Made by a program: the position numbers and the translations under genes. Below, piece by piece: positions 13,101 through 26,000 of a stretch of DNA of 64,000 nucleotides. The notes under the pieces were generated by a model, which saw nothing but the letters and a program-made list of their open reading frames with translations, ran no database searches and was not told the DNA's origin. The stretch's first letter is position 1. Every line of letters begins with the position of its first letter. Source of the stretch: Trematomus loennbergii (Eukaryota; Chordata; Actinopteri; Perciformes; Nototheniidae); assembly GCA_012861695.1 (NCBI GenBank), contig JAAOOA010000451.1, forward strand, positions 5,001-69,000, given 5' to 3'.

Positions 13101-16100
13101 GAGGATGATAGGAGACCTTTAAATAAAGTCACTCACCACTCCCTACGCCCTCGTGGTCGAACATGACTCTCTGGTTGCTGCTGAACTCAAACTCCTCACA
13201 GGAACGCTGCTGCTCCCCACCGAGGGTTCAGGCACCGGGACAAACACCTGAGCCAGGAGGCAGCAGGAGGAGGAGGAGGAGCCCACCTCCTCAAACACCT
13301 GGGGAGGACACACAGCATGTATTCAAGCAGGGGGGAGGAGGAGGAGAGTCCTGCATTCAAAATGTTAATCAAGTAGAAGTACTCAGATCTTGTACTTGAG
13401 AAAGTAGAAGTACTCAGATCTTGTACTTGAGTAAAGGTAGAAGTACTCAGGTCTTGTACTTGAGTAAAAGTAGAAGTACTCAGATCTTGTCCTTGAGTAA
13501 AAGTAGAAGTACTCAGATCTTGTACTTGAGTAAAAGTAGAAGTACTCAGATCTTGTACTTTAGTAAAAGTAGAAGTACCAGAGTGTAGGAATACTCTGAT
13601 ACAGTAAAAGTCCTGCATTCAAAATGTTCCTCAAGTGAAAGTAAAAGTATTATCATCAAAATATAGTGAAAGTAGCGACAGTGAAAGTAGTCATTGTGCA
13701 GATTGGTCCATTTCAGAATAATATATATGATATGTTTATAATGATTGATCATGAAAGTGTTCTCAAAGCTGGTAAAGGTGCAGCTAGTTTGAATGACTTT
13801 GTATACTGCAGGGTAGCTTGTGGATTTACTCCAGGTGGAACTAAAGTCTGATTTAACACTTGATTAATTTCACATCATTCATCCACATCTGTGAAGTAAC
13901 TAAAGGTATTAAATACATGTAGTGGAGGAAAAGTACACCATGTACCTCTGAACTGTAGTGGAGTAGAAGTACACAGTAGCATCAAATACCTAAGTAAGTG
14001 AAGTACCTCTAAATAGTACTTAAGTTCAGTAACCACGTGAAGCGGCCCCTCTACCTGCAGGTTGAGGCTCTGCGGACAGTTGACTATCTTCAGGTTGAAG
14101 ATCTGTCCGAAGTGGACTCTGAAGTCTCCGTTGAGGGAGCGGCTGTCGGTTCTGGAGACTTCTTTGTTGTTGTAGAGGATCTTTATGAAGAGAGAGCGCT
14201 TGCCACGTCCTCCCTGCGAGACACTTCAGCCCTGAGGAAACACAGCAGGAAGACGGTGTGTTTCATCATCGCAGGTATTATTGGAAACTCAAAGTGATAC
14301 GAGAATCCATTGGGAAGACGGCAGTGGAGACAATGTGGACAGTTGAATCCCAGTCACTCTCATGTGTAAAGGACTTTGGGGTCAGGGTTACTCAGACTCA
14401 GAAATATGAAGCCATAAGACTCCCTGTGACCCCGGGGTGATGGACCTGGGCTTCAGGGTAGTCTGATTGGAAAGGAGGACCTCGACCTCTTTAAAGTCTT
14501 GATACTGGCGGGTAAAAAGCCCATCACACGGAACTGGTTAAAAAGTGACCCTCCTGGACATTGTTGAAGAAATATTCACTATGGAAAGACTGACCTCCTG
14601 TCTAAGGACTACAGCAGAGATCTGTGAACAACGCTGGGACAAATGGACAGTGGACAAGTTCAGTGAACCTCTCACAGACTTCTTATCTTATCAACGAGGT
14701 GTTCAGTGAACCTCCACAGACTTCTTATCTTATCACGAGGTGTTCAGTGAACCTCTCACAGACTTCTTATCAACGAGGTGTTCAGTGAACCTCTCACAGA
14801 CTTCTTATCTTATCAACGAGGTGTTCAGTGAACCTCTCACAGACTTCTTATCAACGAGGTGTTCAGTGTACCTCTCACAGACTTCTGATCTTATCAACGA
14901 GGTGTTCAGTGTACTCTCACAGACTTCTGATCTTATCACGAGGTGTTCAGTGTACCACTCACAGACTTCTTATCAACGAGGTGTTCAGTGTACCTCTCAC
15001 AGACTTCTGATCTTATCAACGAGGGTGTTCAGTGTACCACTCACAGACTTCTGATCAACGAGGTGTTCAGTGTACCTCTCACAGACTTCTGATCTTATCA
15101 ACGAGGTGTTCAGTGTACCACTCACAGACTTCTTATCAACGAGGTGTTCAGTGTACCTCTCACAGACTTCTATCTTATCAACGAGGTGTTCAGTGTACCT
15201 CTCACAGACTTCTTATCACGAGGTGTTCAGTGTACCTCTCACAGACTTCTTATCAAACGAGGTGTTCAGTGTACCTCTCACAGACTTCTTATCTTATCAA
15301 CGAGGTGTTCAGTGTACCTCTCACAGACTTCTTATCAACGAAGCGTTCAGTGTACCTCTCACAGACTTCTTATCAACGAGGTGTTCAGTGTACCTCTCAC
15401 AGACTTCTTATCTTATCAACGAGGTGTTCAGTGAACCTCTCACAGACTTCTTATCAACGAGGTGTTCAGTGTACCTCTCACAGACTTCTTATCAACGAGG
15501 TGTTCAGTGTACCTCTCACAGACTTCTGATCTTATCAACGAAGTGTTCAGTGTACCTCTCACAGACTTCTTATCAACGAAGTGTTCAGTGTACCTCTCAC
15601 AGACTTCTTATCAACGAGGCGTTCAGTGTACCTCTCACAGACTTCTTATCTTATCAACGAGGCGTTCAGTGTACCTCTCACAGACTTCTTATCTTATCAA
15701 CGAGGTGTTCAGTGTACCTCTCACAGACTTCTTATCAACGAGGTGTTCAGTGTACTCTCACAGACTTCTGATCTTATCAACGAGGCGTTCAGTGTACCTC
15801 TCACAGACTTCTTATCAACGAGGTGTTCAGTGTACCTCAGACTTCTTATCTTATCAACGAGGCGTTCAGTGTACCTCTCACAGACTTCTTATCTTATCAA
15901 CGAGGTGTTCAGTGTACCTCTCACAGACTTCTTATCAACGAGGTGTTCAGTGTACCTCTCACAGACTTCTGATCTTATCAACGAGGCGTTCAGTGTACCT
16001 CTCACAGACTTCTTATCAACGAGGTGTTCAGTGTACCTCACAGACTTCTTATCAACGAGGTGTTCAGTGAACCTCTCACAGACTTCTTATCTTATCAACG

Positions 16101-19100
16101 AGGTGTTCAGTGTACCTCTCACAGACTTCTTATCTTATCAACGAGGTGTTCAGTGTACCTCTCACAGACTTCTATCTTATCAACGAGGTGTTCAGTGTAC
16201 CTCTCACAGACTTCTATCTTATCAACGAGGTGTTCAGTGTACCTCTCACAGACTTCTTATCTTATCAACGAGGCGTTCAGTGTACCTCTCACAGACTTCT
16301 TATCTTATCAACGAGGCGTTCAGTGAACCTCTCACAGACTTCTGATCTTATCAACGAGGCGTTCAGTGAACCTCTCACAGACTTCTGATCTTATCAACGA
16401 GGTGTTCAGTGTACCTCTCACAGATTATTATCTTATCAAACGAGGTGTTCAGTGTACCTCTCACAGACTTCTTATCAACGAGGTGTTCAGTGTACCTCTC
16501 ACAGACTTCTTATCAACGAGGTGTTCAGTGTACCTCACAGACTTCTTATCTTATCAACGAGGCGTTCAGTGTACCTCTCACAGATTCTTATCTTATCAAC
16601 GAGGTGTTCAGTGTACTCTCACAGACTTCTGATCTTATCAACGAGGCGTTCAGTGTACCTCTCACAGACTTCTTATCAACGAGGTGTTCAGTGTACCTCA
16701 CAGACTTCTTATCTTATCAACGAGGTGTTCAGTGAACCTCTCACAGACTTCTTATCAACGAGGCGTTCAGTGTACCTCTCACAGACTTCTGTCTTATCAA
16801 CGAGGCGTTCAGTGAACCTCTCACAGACTTCTTATCTTATCAACGAGGTGTTCAGTGTACCTCTCACAGACTTATTATCTTATCAACGAGGTGTTCAGTG
16901 TACCTCTCACAGACTTCTTTCAACGAGGTGTTCAGTGTACCTCTTGCAGACTTCTGATCTTATCAACGAGGTGTTCAGTGAACCTCTCACAGACTTCTAT
17001 CAACGAGGTGTTCAGTGTACCTCTCACAGACTTCTTATCAACGAGGTGTTCAGTGTACCTCTCACAGACTTCTTATCTTATCAACGAGGTGTTCAGTGAA
17101 CCTCTCACAGACTTCTTATCAACGAGGTGTTCAGTGTACCTCTCACAGACTTCTTATCAACGAGGTGTTCAGTGTACCTCTCACAGACTTATTATCTTAT
17201 CAACGAGGTGTTCAGTGTACCTCTCACAGACTTCTTTTCAACGAGGTGTTCAGTGAACCTCTCACAGACTATTATCTTATCAACGAGGCGTTCAGTGTAC
17301 CTCTCACAGACTTCTTATCAACGAGGTGTTCAGTGTACTCTCACAGACTTCTATCTTATCAACGAGGCGTTCAGTGTACCTCCACAGACTTCTTATCTTA
17401 TCAACGAGGCGTTCAGTGTACCTCTTGCAGACTTCGCTGGCCGTGATTTCCGGACGCCGACAGCTCTGGGATCAGGACCGGTTCTCCAGGTTTCCTGCGG
17501 ATCTGGAGGTTTCTCTCTGACCAGCTGCTCTATGGAGACAACGTCTGGTTTCTCTGGAGGCTCCGGTTTGGGGGGCCCTTCCTCAGCGGGCCCCTCTGAT
17601 TCGCTCACCTCCACGTCTTCATCTTCCTCTTCCGTTTCATCCTGCGTCTGGTCTTTCTTCTTCTTCTTCTTCCTCCTCTTCTTCTTGGCTTTCTGAACAG
17701 TCACCAGAGGAGATGATTTGATCAGGTTTAGATTGTACAGTCAAATCATCAGGTTAGAGAGAAATCAAAGGAATAAAAGTAAGAACGTTGATCAAATGAT
17801 AGTTATTTTGGAGACCGAGATGACGTGTTAAAAACGTCCTGATATCTTCTCATGAGCAGAAACTGTTCAACTGAAACGATCCCTGAAAACTGATCACATG
17901 TGAGGAAAAAACCCTGATGTAATTTAACAAGATATAACATTATATAGTTATATTATATTCCTAACGTCTTAACTAAATGTCTCCAAAGGCCACAGTGAGT
18001 GAAACGTGAAACTGCTCAGTGTTCAGAGGGTAGAAAGATAAATGCATACAATGGAAGAAATAGAATATGATAAATAAGGTATCTGTGTTAAGTCTGTCTT
18101 ATTTTGTCATGCATTTATAAGATAAGATGTATCTTGATCTAAAATTGTTCTTATCTTATAAATGCATCTTTACGGTTGTATAGATGTGTGTGCAAGCACG
18201 TATTGTATGCATGTATTATGTGTCAGGGAATCATTTGCCCTAGTGTCCTCTTTCACCCTCTGACACAGATGCTCTATCTGTGCAGTACCCAGGCCCCTCT
18301 ATCTGTGCAGTACCCAGGCCCCTCTATCTGTGCAGTACCCAGGCCCCTCTATCTGTGCAGTACCCAGGCCCCTCTATCTGTGCAGTACCCAGGCCCCTCT
18401 ATCTGTGCAGTACCCAGGCCCCTCTATCTGTGCAGTACCCAGGCCCCTCTATCTGTGCAGTACCCAGGCCCCTCTATCTGTGCAATAGCCAGGCTGTCTG
18501 TCTCTCTGTACCTGCTTCCTCCTCCAGATCTTCCACTCCTCCAGATGCTTCTTGTACTCGTTCAGCTTCCTCTGGTAATCCTCCTCCATCTCCGCCTCCA
18601 GCTCCACCAGCTCAGCCAGGATCTCTCCCTCACACTGATGCTCGTCTGAGGCCCGGTCCACGCTCTCCCTGGGTTCAAAACACACAGCATAATGTCATTA
18701 CCAATCTGTGCAGTAACACCATATCAGCATGTGAAGGACACTGTTCAGGAACTAGTGGATGCTCTGTATGTGATGACTCTTCCATTCTGGAGAGGATCAG
18801 AAATACATGGATCCTGAGGTTGAAGCTCAAGCCGGGACCAGGGATTATTAACATTTTTAAGTATTCAGAAAAAGACAGCATTTTGAGAAAGTCATATTTT
18901 TATATTTTTTTGAAAAAGTCATATTTTTGAGATTTTTGAGAAACTCAGAATTTTGTTAAAAAGTCAGAATTTTTATATTTTTTAGAAAAAGTCATATTTT
19001 TTAGAAAAGTCATATTTTTTAGATTTTTGAGAAAAGCCAGAATTTTGTGAAAAAGCCAGAATTTTGAGATTTTTTAGAAAAAGTCATATTTTTTTGAAAA

Positions 19101-22100
19101 AGTCATATTTTTGAGATTTTATAGAAAAGTCAGAATTTTGTGAAAAAGTCAGAATTTTGAGATTTTGAGAAAAAGCCAACACCATAATGGAGGTCTTGTG
19201 TCATTTGGAATGTAATACTGTATTGTACTGTACTTATGGGTAAGGACTTTCACAAGATACAGGGATGACATTGTTGAATCATAACTGGGTGTTTACGGTT
19301 TATTATTAATTTGTTATTTATCTTTTCTTGATTACCTCTTGTATTTATTCAGTTATTTATTTTTCTTATGTTTGTTTTTTGAATAACAAATGTATTTTGG
19401 ATGGTGGATGTAAAAAGAGTCATTTATATTTGTCTTATCAAATATGACATACAACGTAAAATAATAATAATTATATTATTGTATATATTGTAGAAATAAT
19501 GATATAATCTATTCATAATTGTAAATGTATATTGTATGTAGAGATACATTTAGATGCACATTTTGTCAAAGAAAAAAGTTAATAATGTGGTTTTGGGAGA
19601 AGGGGTTAAATAAATGTAAACCTCTCCCCCCCCCCTTTTCAGATGTGTAAGTAGATCATTTTTTGTTTATCAATTTGATACTGCTCGAGTTTGTACAGCA
19701 TCATAATTCTCTTTCGTTTCATTTCATTATTATTATTATTATTATTATTATTTGTATTATTGTTTTACACGTTCGAAATAAATCAAATCAAATGAGGTGT
19801 CCTTCAAACCAATAAAAATACCTTCATAAAAAAAACCAGCACATGAAAGAAGCTCTAAAGAACATGACAGTGAGAGTCTCAATCCTCTGATGGAGCTGTA
19901 CCTCCTGAGGGAGAGTTTGTACGGCGTGTTGGTGAACTTCTGGAAGTCTCTGAGGGTCTTCAGCTCCTTCCAGACCCGGACGATGTTCCTCAGCAGAACC
20001 CGGTCCTTCTCCTGCTCGCCGTCCCGCAGCTGCCTGGTGCTCCTGTTGAATCAGGGGGTCAGGGCAGTCCTTTATATTTACAGTGAGGTACAGGAATGAG
20101 TCCTAAAACCAAGAGTGAGTCAGCATTTCACCACTTCCTGTTCCCTGGTCTCAGAGCCAATGGGATTTTTGGAACTAGTTTTTGAAAAATATCTGTAAAT
20201 AAGGTCTGTGGTTGAGACACATTGAAGAGACGGATCACGTTTTGTTCTAGGACATTAAATCCATCAGCAGTGACCCCACTGGTGATTTCTGAAGAGTTGA
20301 CGTGTCTGAGAAACGATGGTTGTTACCAAGTGGCTGAATAGGACTACAGAAGTCGTGGAGGTCGTTGTACGTCATTACGCCGAACACGTAACACTCCTCT
20401 AAGTTAGTTAGCCCTGTTCTGCTTGAAAGCAAGTACCTGCCTCCTGCTAACTGTTCAAACAAACACTTCAACTCTTACCATTTAGAATCTGTGTGTTTGA
20501 ATATGGATCTGAAGTTGGCGTGACGTTGAAGTCGTGCTGCTGGACTCGCCTGTAGTTCCTTTATAGCATAACGTTAGTATTTTGCTTCTGGACATTAGAT
20601 TTATGATTAGAACATTATAAAGTAGGGTAGACATGTGGAGATTACCCGGCTGATCAACAACGACTCTATAGCACCCTTTAAGAGTATTTATTTATTTATA
20701 CTATATATACTATTTGTATGTTCTTTCCCACTATGACTATGTTGGTCATTAAGTATGGTATTCCTGTCATGCTATGTGTTTTCTTGTTGGCTGTTTCTGT
20801 TTGTCTTCTTTGTTGAAAAAGAGAAGCGTGGTTTCCACCCAAAGAACTCTGAACTATTGCTCACACTTCTATTTGAAAGCGTGTCATTGAGGTGTTCAAT
20901 GAAGCTCTGGAGGTCAGACTGTACGACTGCATCACTGAAGCTGCAGAGGTTACTGGATGGAAATGATCTCCTCTTTGGATAAGGGAGGTTCTGGCTCAGT
21001 GGGATAGTGCGTTGATGGATCAGGGAGCGCCGGTTCAATCCACTGCAGTCAGCATGTGTATATCTCTGAATAACACAGGACTCTGAGCAACTGGGACGGA
21101 CATGTCACTATTTTATAAACCATTAATGTAGAAAATAATCTGCAGATGAATCTGAAATGAAAATAATAGTTAGTTGACACTTGGTTTTTACCCTAAAGGA
21201 GAAGATAACTATTTGTTGATAGTGATTGTATGAATGTAGTTGGCCGTGCTGTTGGTGATACAGGTCTGCGCCTCCCTTCATCGTCAGCAAAGTGAACATG
21301 TTGAGGTACCTTGTTTCATTTGACTTTTAAAAGAGGAGCCACCCAGCACTCAAAGTTATAAATGAACCTCTAGAGCCCTCGACAGCATGGAGCATCATGG
21401 AGCAGATATATTCCTCAGCAGGAAGCAAGCTTCCTCACCTGACCTCCAGACTGTACTCAGAGATCCGCCGCTGCATGGCCAGAGTCAGACTCTCTCCTCC
21501 GTGGACCTCCAGAATATTCCTCAGAGCGTTCCTGAGTCCGTTCAGCTGCAACACACAAGAAAGTCAGAATTTGAGATTTTTGGAAAGTCAGAATTTTCAG
21601 AAAAAGTTAGGATTTTGAGAAAAAGTCAGGATTTTCAGAAAAAATCAGGATTTTCAGAAAAGCAACATTTCAGAAAAAAGCCACATTTTGTGAAAAGACA
21701 GAATTTTGTGAAAAAGTCAGAATTTTGTGAAAAAGTCAGGATTTTGAGAAAATCAGAATTTTGAGAAAAAGTCAGAATTTTGAGAAAAAGTCAGAATTTT
21801 GTGAAAAAGTCAGAATTTTGAGAAAAAAATCAGAATTTTGAGAAAAAGTCAGAATTTTGAGTTTTTGGAAAGTCAGAATTTTGTGAAAGTCAGAATTTTT
21901 AGATTTTGAAAAAATATTTTTTTTAGATTTTCAGAAAAAGTCAGATTTTCAGAAAAAAGCCAACATTTGTGAAAAAGACAGAATTTTGTGAAAAAGTCAG
22001 AATTTTGAGAAAAAGTCAGAATTTTGAGAAAAAGTCAGAATTTTTAGAAAAAGTCAGAATTGAGATTTTCAGAAAAAAACCAACATTTTGAGAAAAAAGT

Positions 22101-22948
22101 CACTATTTTGTTCATGACAGGATGTATGATTACGTAGAAGAACCAGTATTCCTCCATCTTGTGACTGTGTAACTCCCTCTCTTGGATATCAGCATGTGAA
22201 GGACACTGTTCAGGAACTAGCTCTGTATGTGATGACTACTTCCATTCTGGAGAGGATCACAGATACATGGATCCTGAGATTGAAGCTCAAGCCGGGACCA
22301 GGGAGATCTTTCTAACACCCACCACGTGTCTCGGCTCAGAGAGGCTCACCTTGTCAGTGAGGTGTGCAGAGAGGTTGTTGCGCTGCCTGCTCAGGTACTG
22401 GTCGTACAGCTGAGCCAGGCGGGAACCCAGCACATGTTCCCGGCTGAAGAGGGGGTGGTGGGAGAAGATGAGCCCGGAAACATCCACATCCAGCTGGTAG
22501 TCCCCCTCAGGGTCCGCGGCCCCCGACAGGTACAGAGTCGCATACTTAGACTTCAGCGGCTGGGGGAGAGAACAACAACACCCATCATCTTGTATCTGCT
22601 GGTTCCATAGCCTTACACTGAAAGACAGGAACAGCCTGAACAATACCCAATCATTTCATCTGTTGCCATCAAGGTGTATATGCTCTGCTCTTAAGACAAA
22701 TGGCCTTCAACATCATTCATGCCATGAGAATACTCGAGGGGTAGTGCACGCTCAAAGGAAGCACGAGATCCCATTACACCAGATTTGATTCCCTTTTTTT
22801 ATTTCAGGTTTTATTGTCATATGCACACCGGCTACAGTGTAGAGATGGCAATGACATTCTTCTGACCTGAGCTCCTCCAACAATGCAACATAATAATAAA
22901 ATACAAATAAAAAATAGTGCAAGAAGTCTATAATATGTGTGTGTGTGT

Positions 22949-23008
<60 letters not shown>

Positions 23009-26000
23009 TGTGTGTGTGTCTCACCTTCCTGTACACAGTGTGCAGAGCAGGGTCCAGGTCCTCCTCCATGTGGAAGAGGGGGGGTCTGGTGGAGGACTCC
23101 TTGATGGGGTTAGGCAGAGCCACGATCCTGCCGTCGTCTCCGAACCACTTTTTACCCTGGAGAAACATTTGAAAAACACAAAGACGTATTTATTCCTCCG
23201 TAGAGCTCCTCTCTTCCCCTCCTCTCTTCCCCTCCTCTCTTCCCCTCCTCTCTTCTCTCTGCTATGGACACTCTGCACTAACGCACACTTTTCACAGTTT
23301 TTGAAGTGACTGTTATTTTGTATTTATTGATTGTTGTGCTTTTATGAATGTCTTAATGTGTGCATATTTATAAATGTGTCTGTTGATTGTGTATATATAG
23401 GATGTATACATATTTCTAAACATACTTTTATATATAGTGGGATTGTGGGAAACAGTATTTGGATCTCTCTGTACACACAAACTGAAAGATTGACAGTAAA
23501 GTTTCTTTGGCTACAGAGTCAGTGGTTCTCACCTCCTCCATCTGCAGGATCCTGTTCTCCAGAATGTTCTCGTTGCTCAGAGACACAGGCGGTCTCTCCC
23601 CCACGTACAGACCCTCGTCCTCCACGTACCGAGGCTTCATGTTGTCGGGGAGTTTGATGTGGGCCGCCACTGAAAAACACAAACACAACATCAAAGCGAG
23701 ACATTAAGCTTTGAGACTTTGAGACGCTTCTTGAGGAAAGGAAATCTTCAAAACCTACATCAAGGAATGTATTTCACGAGCTAACTAACCGTTGCCTCAT
23801 TAATGTAGAAATAGTATACTTTGAATCAGGGAGAGGGCTACAAACATCAATGTTAGAGCCAGTATTTAGCTTTTATAAGAAAGGCCACCTAATCGTGACG
23901 TCTGTAGTCAACAGAGTATAAAAGACTACAACTCCCACGGTGCCTCCTCTAGAATAAAGATGTGAAACCTGTCAGAAAGACATGCGATGCTCAGTTTGAA
24001 ACCGTTAGGATACCCTTTAAGTTACCAAGTTATACAAGCCATAACATAGAAAGAAAGCAAGAAGAATACCTAAGTTGTTTGTTATTTTATTTTGAGCATT
24101 GCACAATATCATCCAAACCACAAGCAACTCTTCAAACTGTGAGTAACACAAAGATAAAGGAAAGGAAACGAGCTAGAAATGTCTGTTTTGAAGGCGTCTA
24201 GTGGCTTGATGGAAAATAAGGAAGGAAGCCAGGACGATCAATATTGAAGTGTTAGTGATGAATCCCAGCTCGACACACTGAGATGAGCTGGAGGCCAGTT
24301 TGTTCGCTGAATTAAAACAACATGTGTCTTTAAATATACAGAAGAGTTAACGGTTAGTACAGCAACAAATTCATTTCCCCCGGACAAAGAACTTCTGAAA
24401 TCCAGGAGTTTATTTCATATCTCCGTCTGCAGATTTCTCCTGAACTCCAACAACAGTTATTATCACGTAATGCCTCATTTGCATATTTAAGCATTACCTG
24501 TCAGAAAACTTGTATATAAAAGATAATTGTGTTAATGTCAGTAATGAAGGTGGGAAGTTTCATGGTGATATCTGTGTGTTAAATATTTGCCCCATTTACC
24601 TGCAGAGTGTTCAACAGGTGTGAGTTTTACCATCCGGATCTTTAAGGCCGTTCTATTTCGTCCCTACTGACCGCCAGAGGCCAGAGGCGGTGCTTTAAGC
24701 ACTGGATATGTCCATCGTGCGCATGCGCAGGTCGAGTACCAATACCAACAAAGTCACCTGTGACCCCACGTGACACCGGCTATATCTGCCGGTGTCGTCG
24801 TCAAGGGCGGATATTGATGCTACTGCCTGTATACGGCAGTCGGAGCAGCTCTTCGTTTGCCATGGCGGCACTAAAAGAGGTTGTGCTCTCTAAACAGCGG
24901 CTGCCCCACTGGGTTGTCGATACCATCTCACATGCCTATGGGGCCAGTGGCCGCCCCCTGCCATCAGGGCTGAGATGCCACTCTACAAGGAGCATCTCAA
25001 CATCTTGGGCTGCCCTGAGAGGGGTGCCCCTGGAGACCATCTGCGCCGCGGCGTCATGGGCGTCTTCTGGCACATTCTCCAGGTTCTATCGGGTCAATGT
25101 CGCCACTCCCCATCCTTTGGGCGTGGTCCTTTTGCCGAGCTCCACTGCTTCCAGCAGTGAGCAAGGGCTTGGATTCTTCATGACATGGTTGGTATAAGTC
25201 ATCCAGTGCTTAAGCACCGCCTCTGGCGGTCAGTAGAGCAGTGGTTCCCAACCGGTGTGCCGCGAGCTCTGTCCAGGTGTGCCGTAGGATCTTTTTACGT
25301 TCCACTTTTTTTTCTCACTTATTAAACTTCACGTCATATAAACTTTATTTATTACATGTACAATGGAGCTGATAAGCTAATAAAACATATATATTGCTCA
25401 GATTTAGAAATATTAAATACCGACTGCTTAAATTCTCATGACATCAGCCGTCATTGTTTACGGCGTGCAGAGCAGCTTTTTATCCTCGCGCCAAAATATT
25501 CCAAGAGTAATGAGAGTGAGTGCTGGAGGAGAGGTTTGAGTCATATCTCCTCCTATGAATGAAGACTTCGATTGGCTGCGGGATCCGTTTAATCCTCATT
25601 AATATCAGCCACTAGTTTAAACAGCAGAGCTCAGGATGAACTCTCAGAGCTATGGACCGCTCCCTGAAACTGAAGCACGGTGAACTACTTCTGGATATCT
25701 TTTGGCTGCTTGTGGGACACGAGTATCCATCCCTCTCAGAGAGCTATCAACGTGCTTTTACCGTTTCCAACCTACTTGTGCGAGCTGGCGGTTTCCTCAC
25801 TCGCATTATGTCAAAACAAGACCCGCCCCCGGCTGTCAGTGGAGCAGGACCTCCGCGTTGCGCTGTCCACTATCCCCCCACGCATCAAGAGACTCTGCTC
25901 CCAAAAGCAGGCACGTGTCGCACGAACATGTGACTATCATAGTTTTAGTTTAGTTTTGCTGTTTAAACGGATTAGTCTGTTATAATTATTATGAAGTTAT

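Noticed and set aside
14740..17256. Several overlapping frames of up to 250 codons repeating SVYLSQTS / FSVPLTDFL
   Set aside because: All three frames of one 38-44 bp minisatellite; no start context, no splice logic, and the opposite strand carries cc2d2a.
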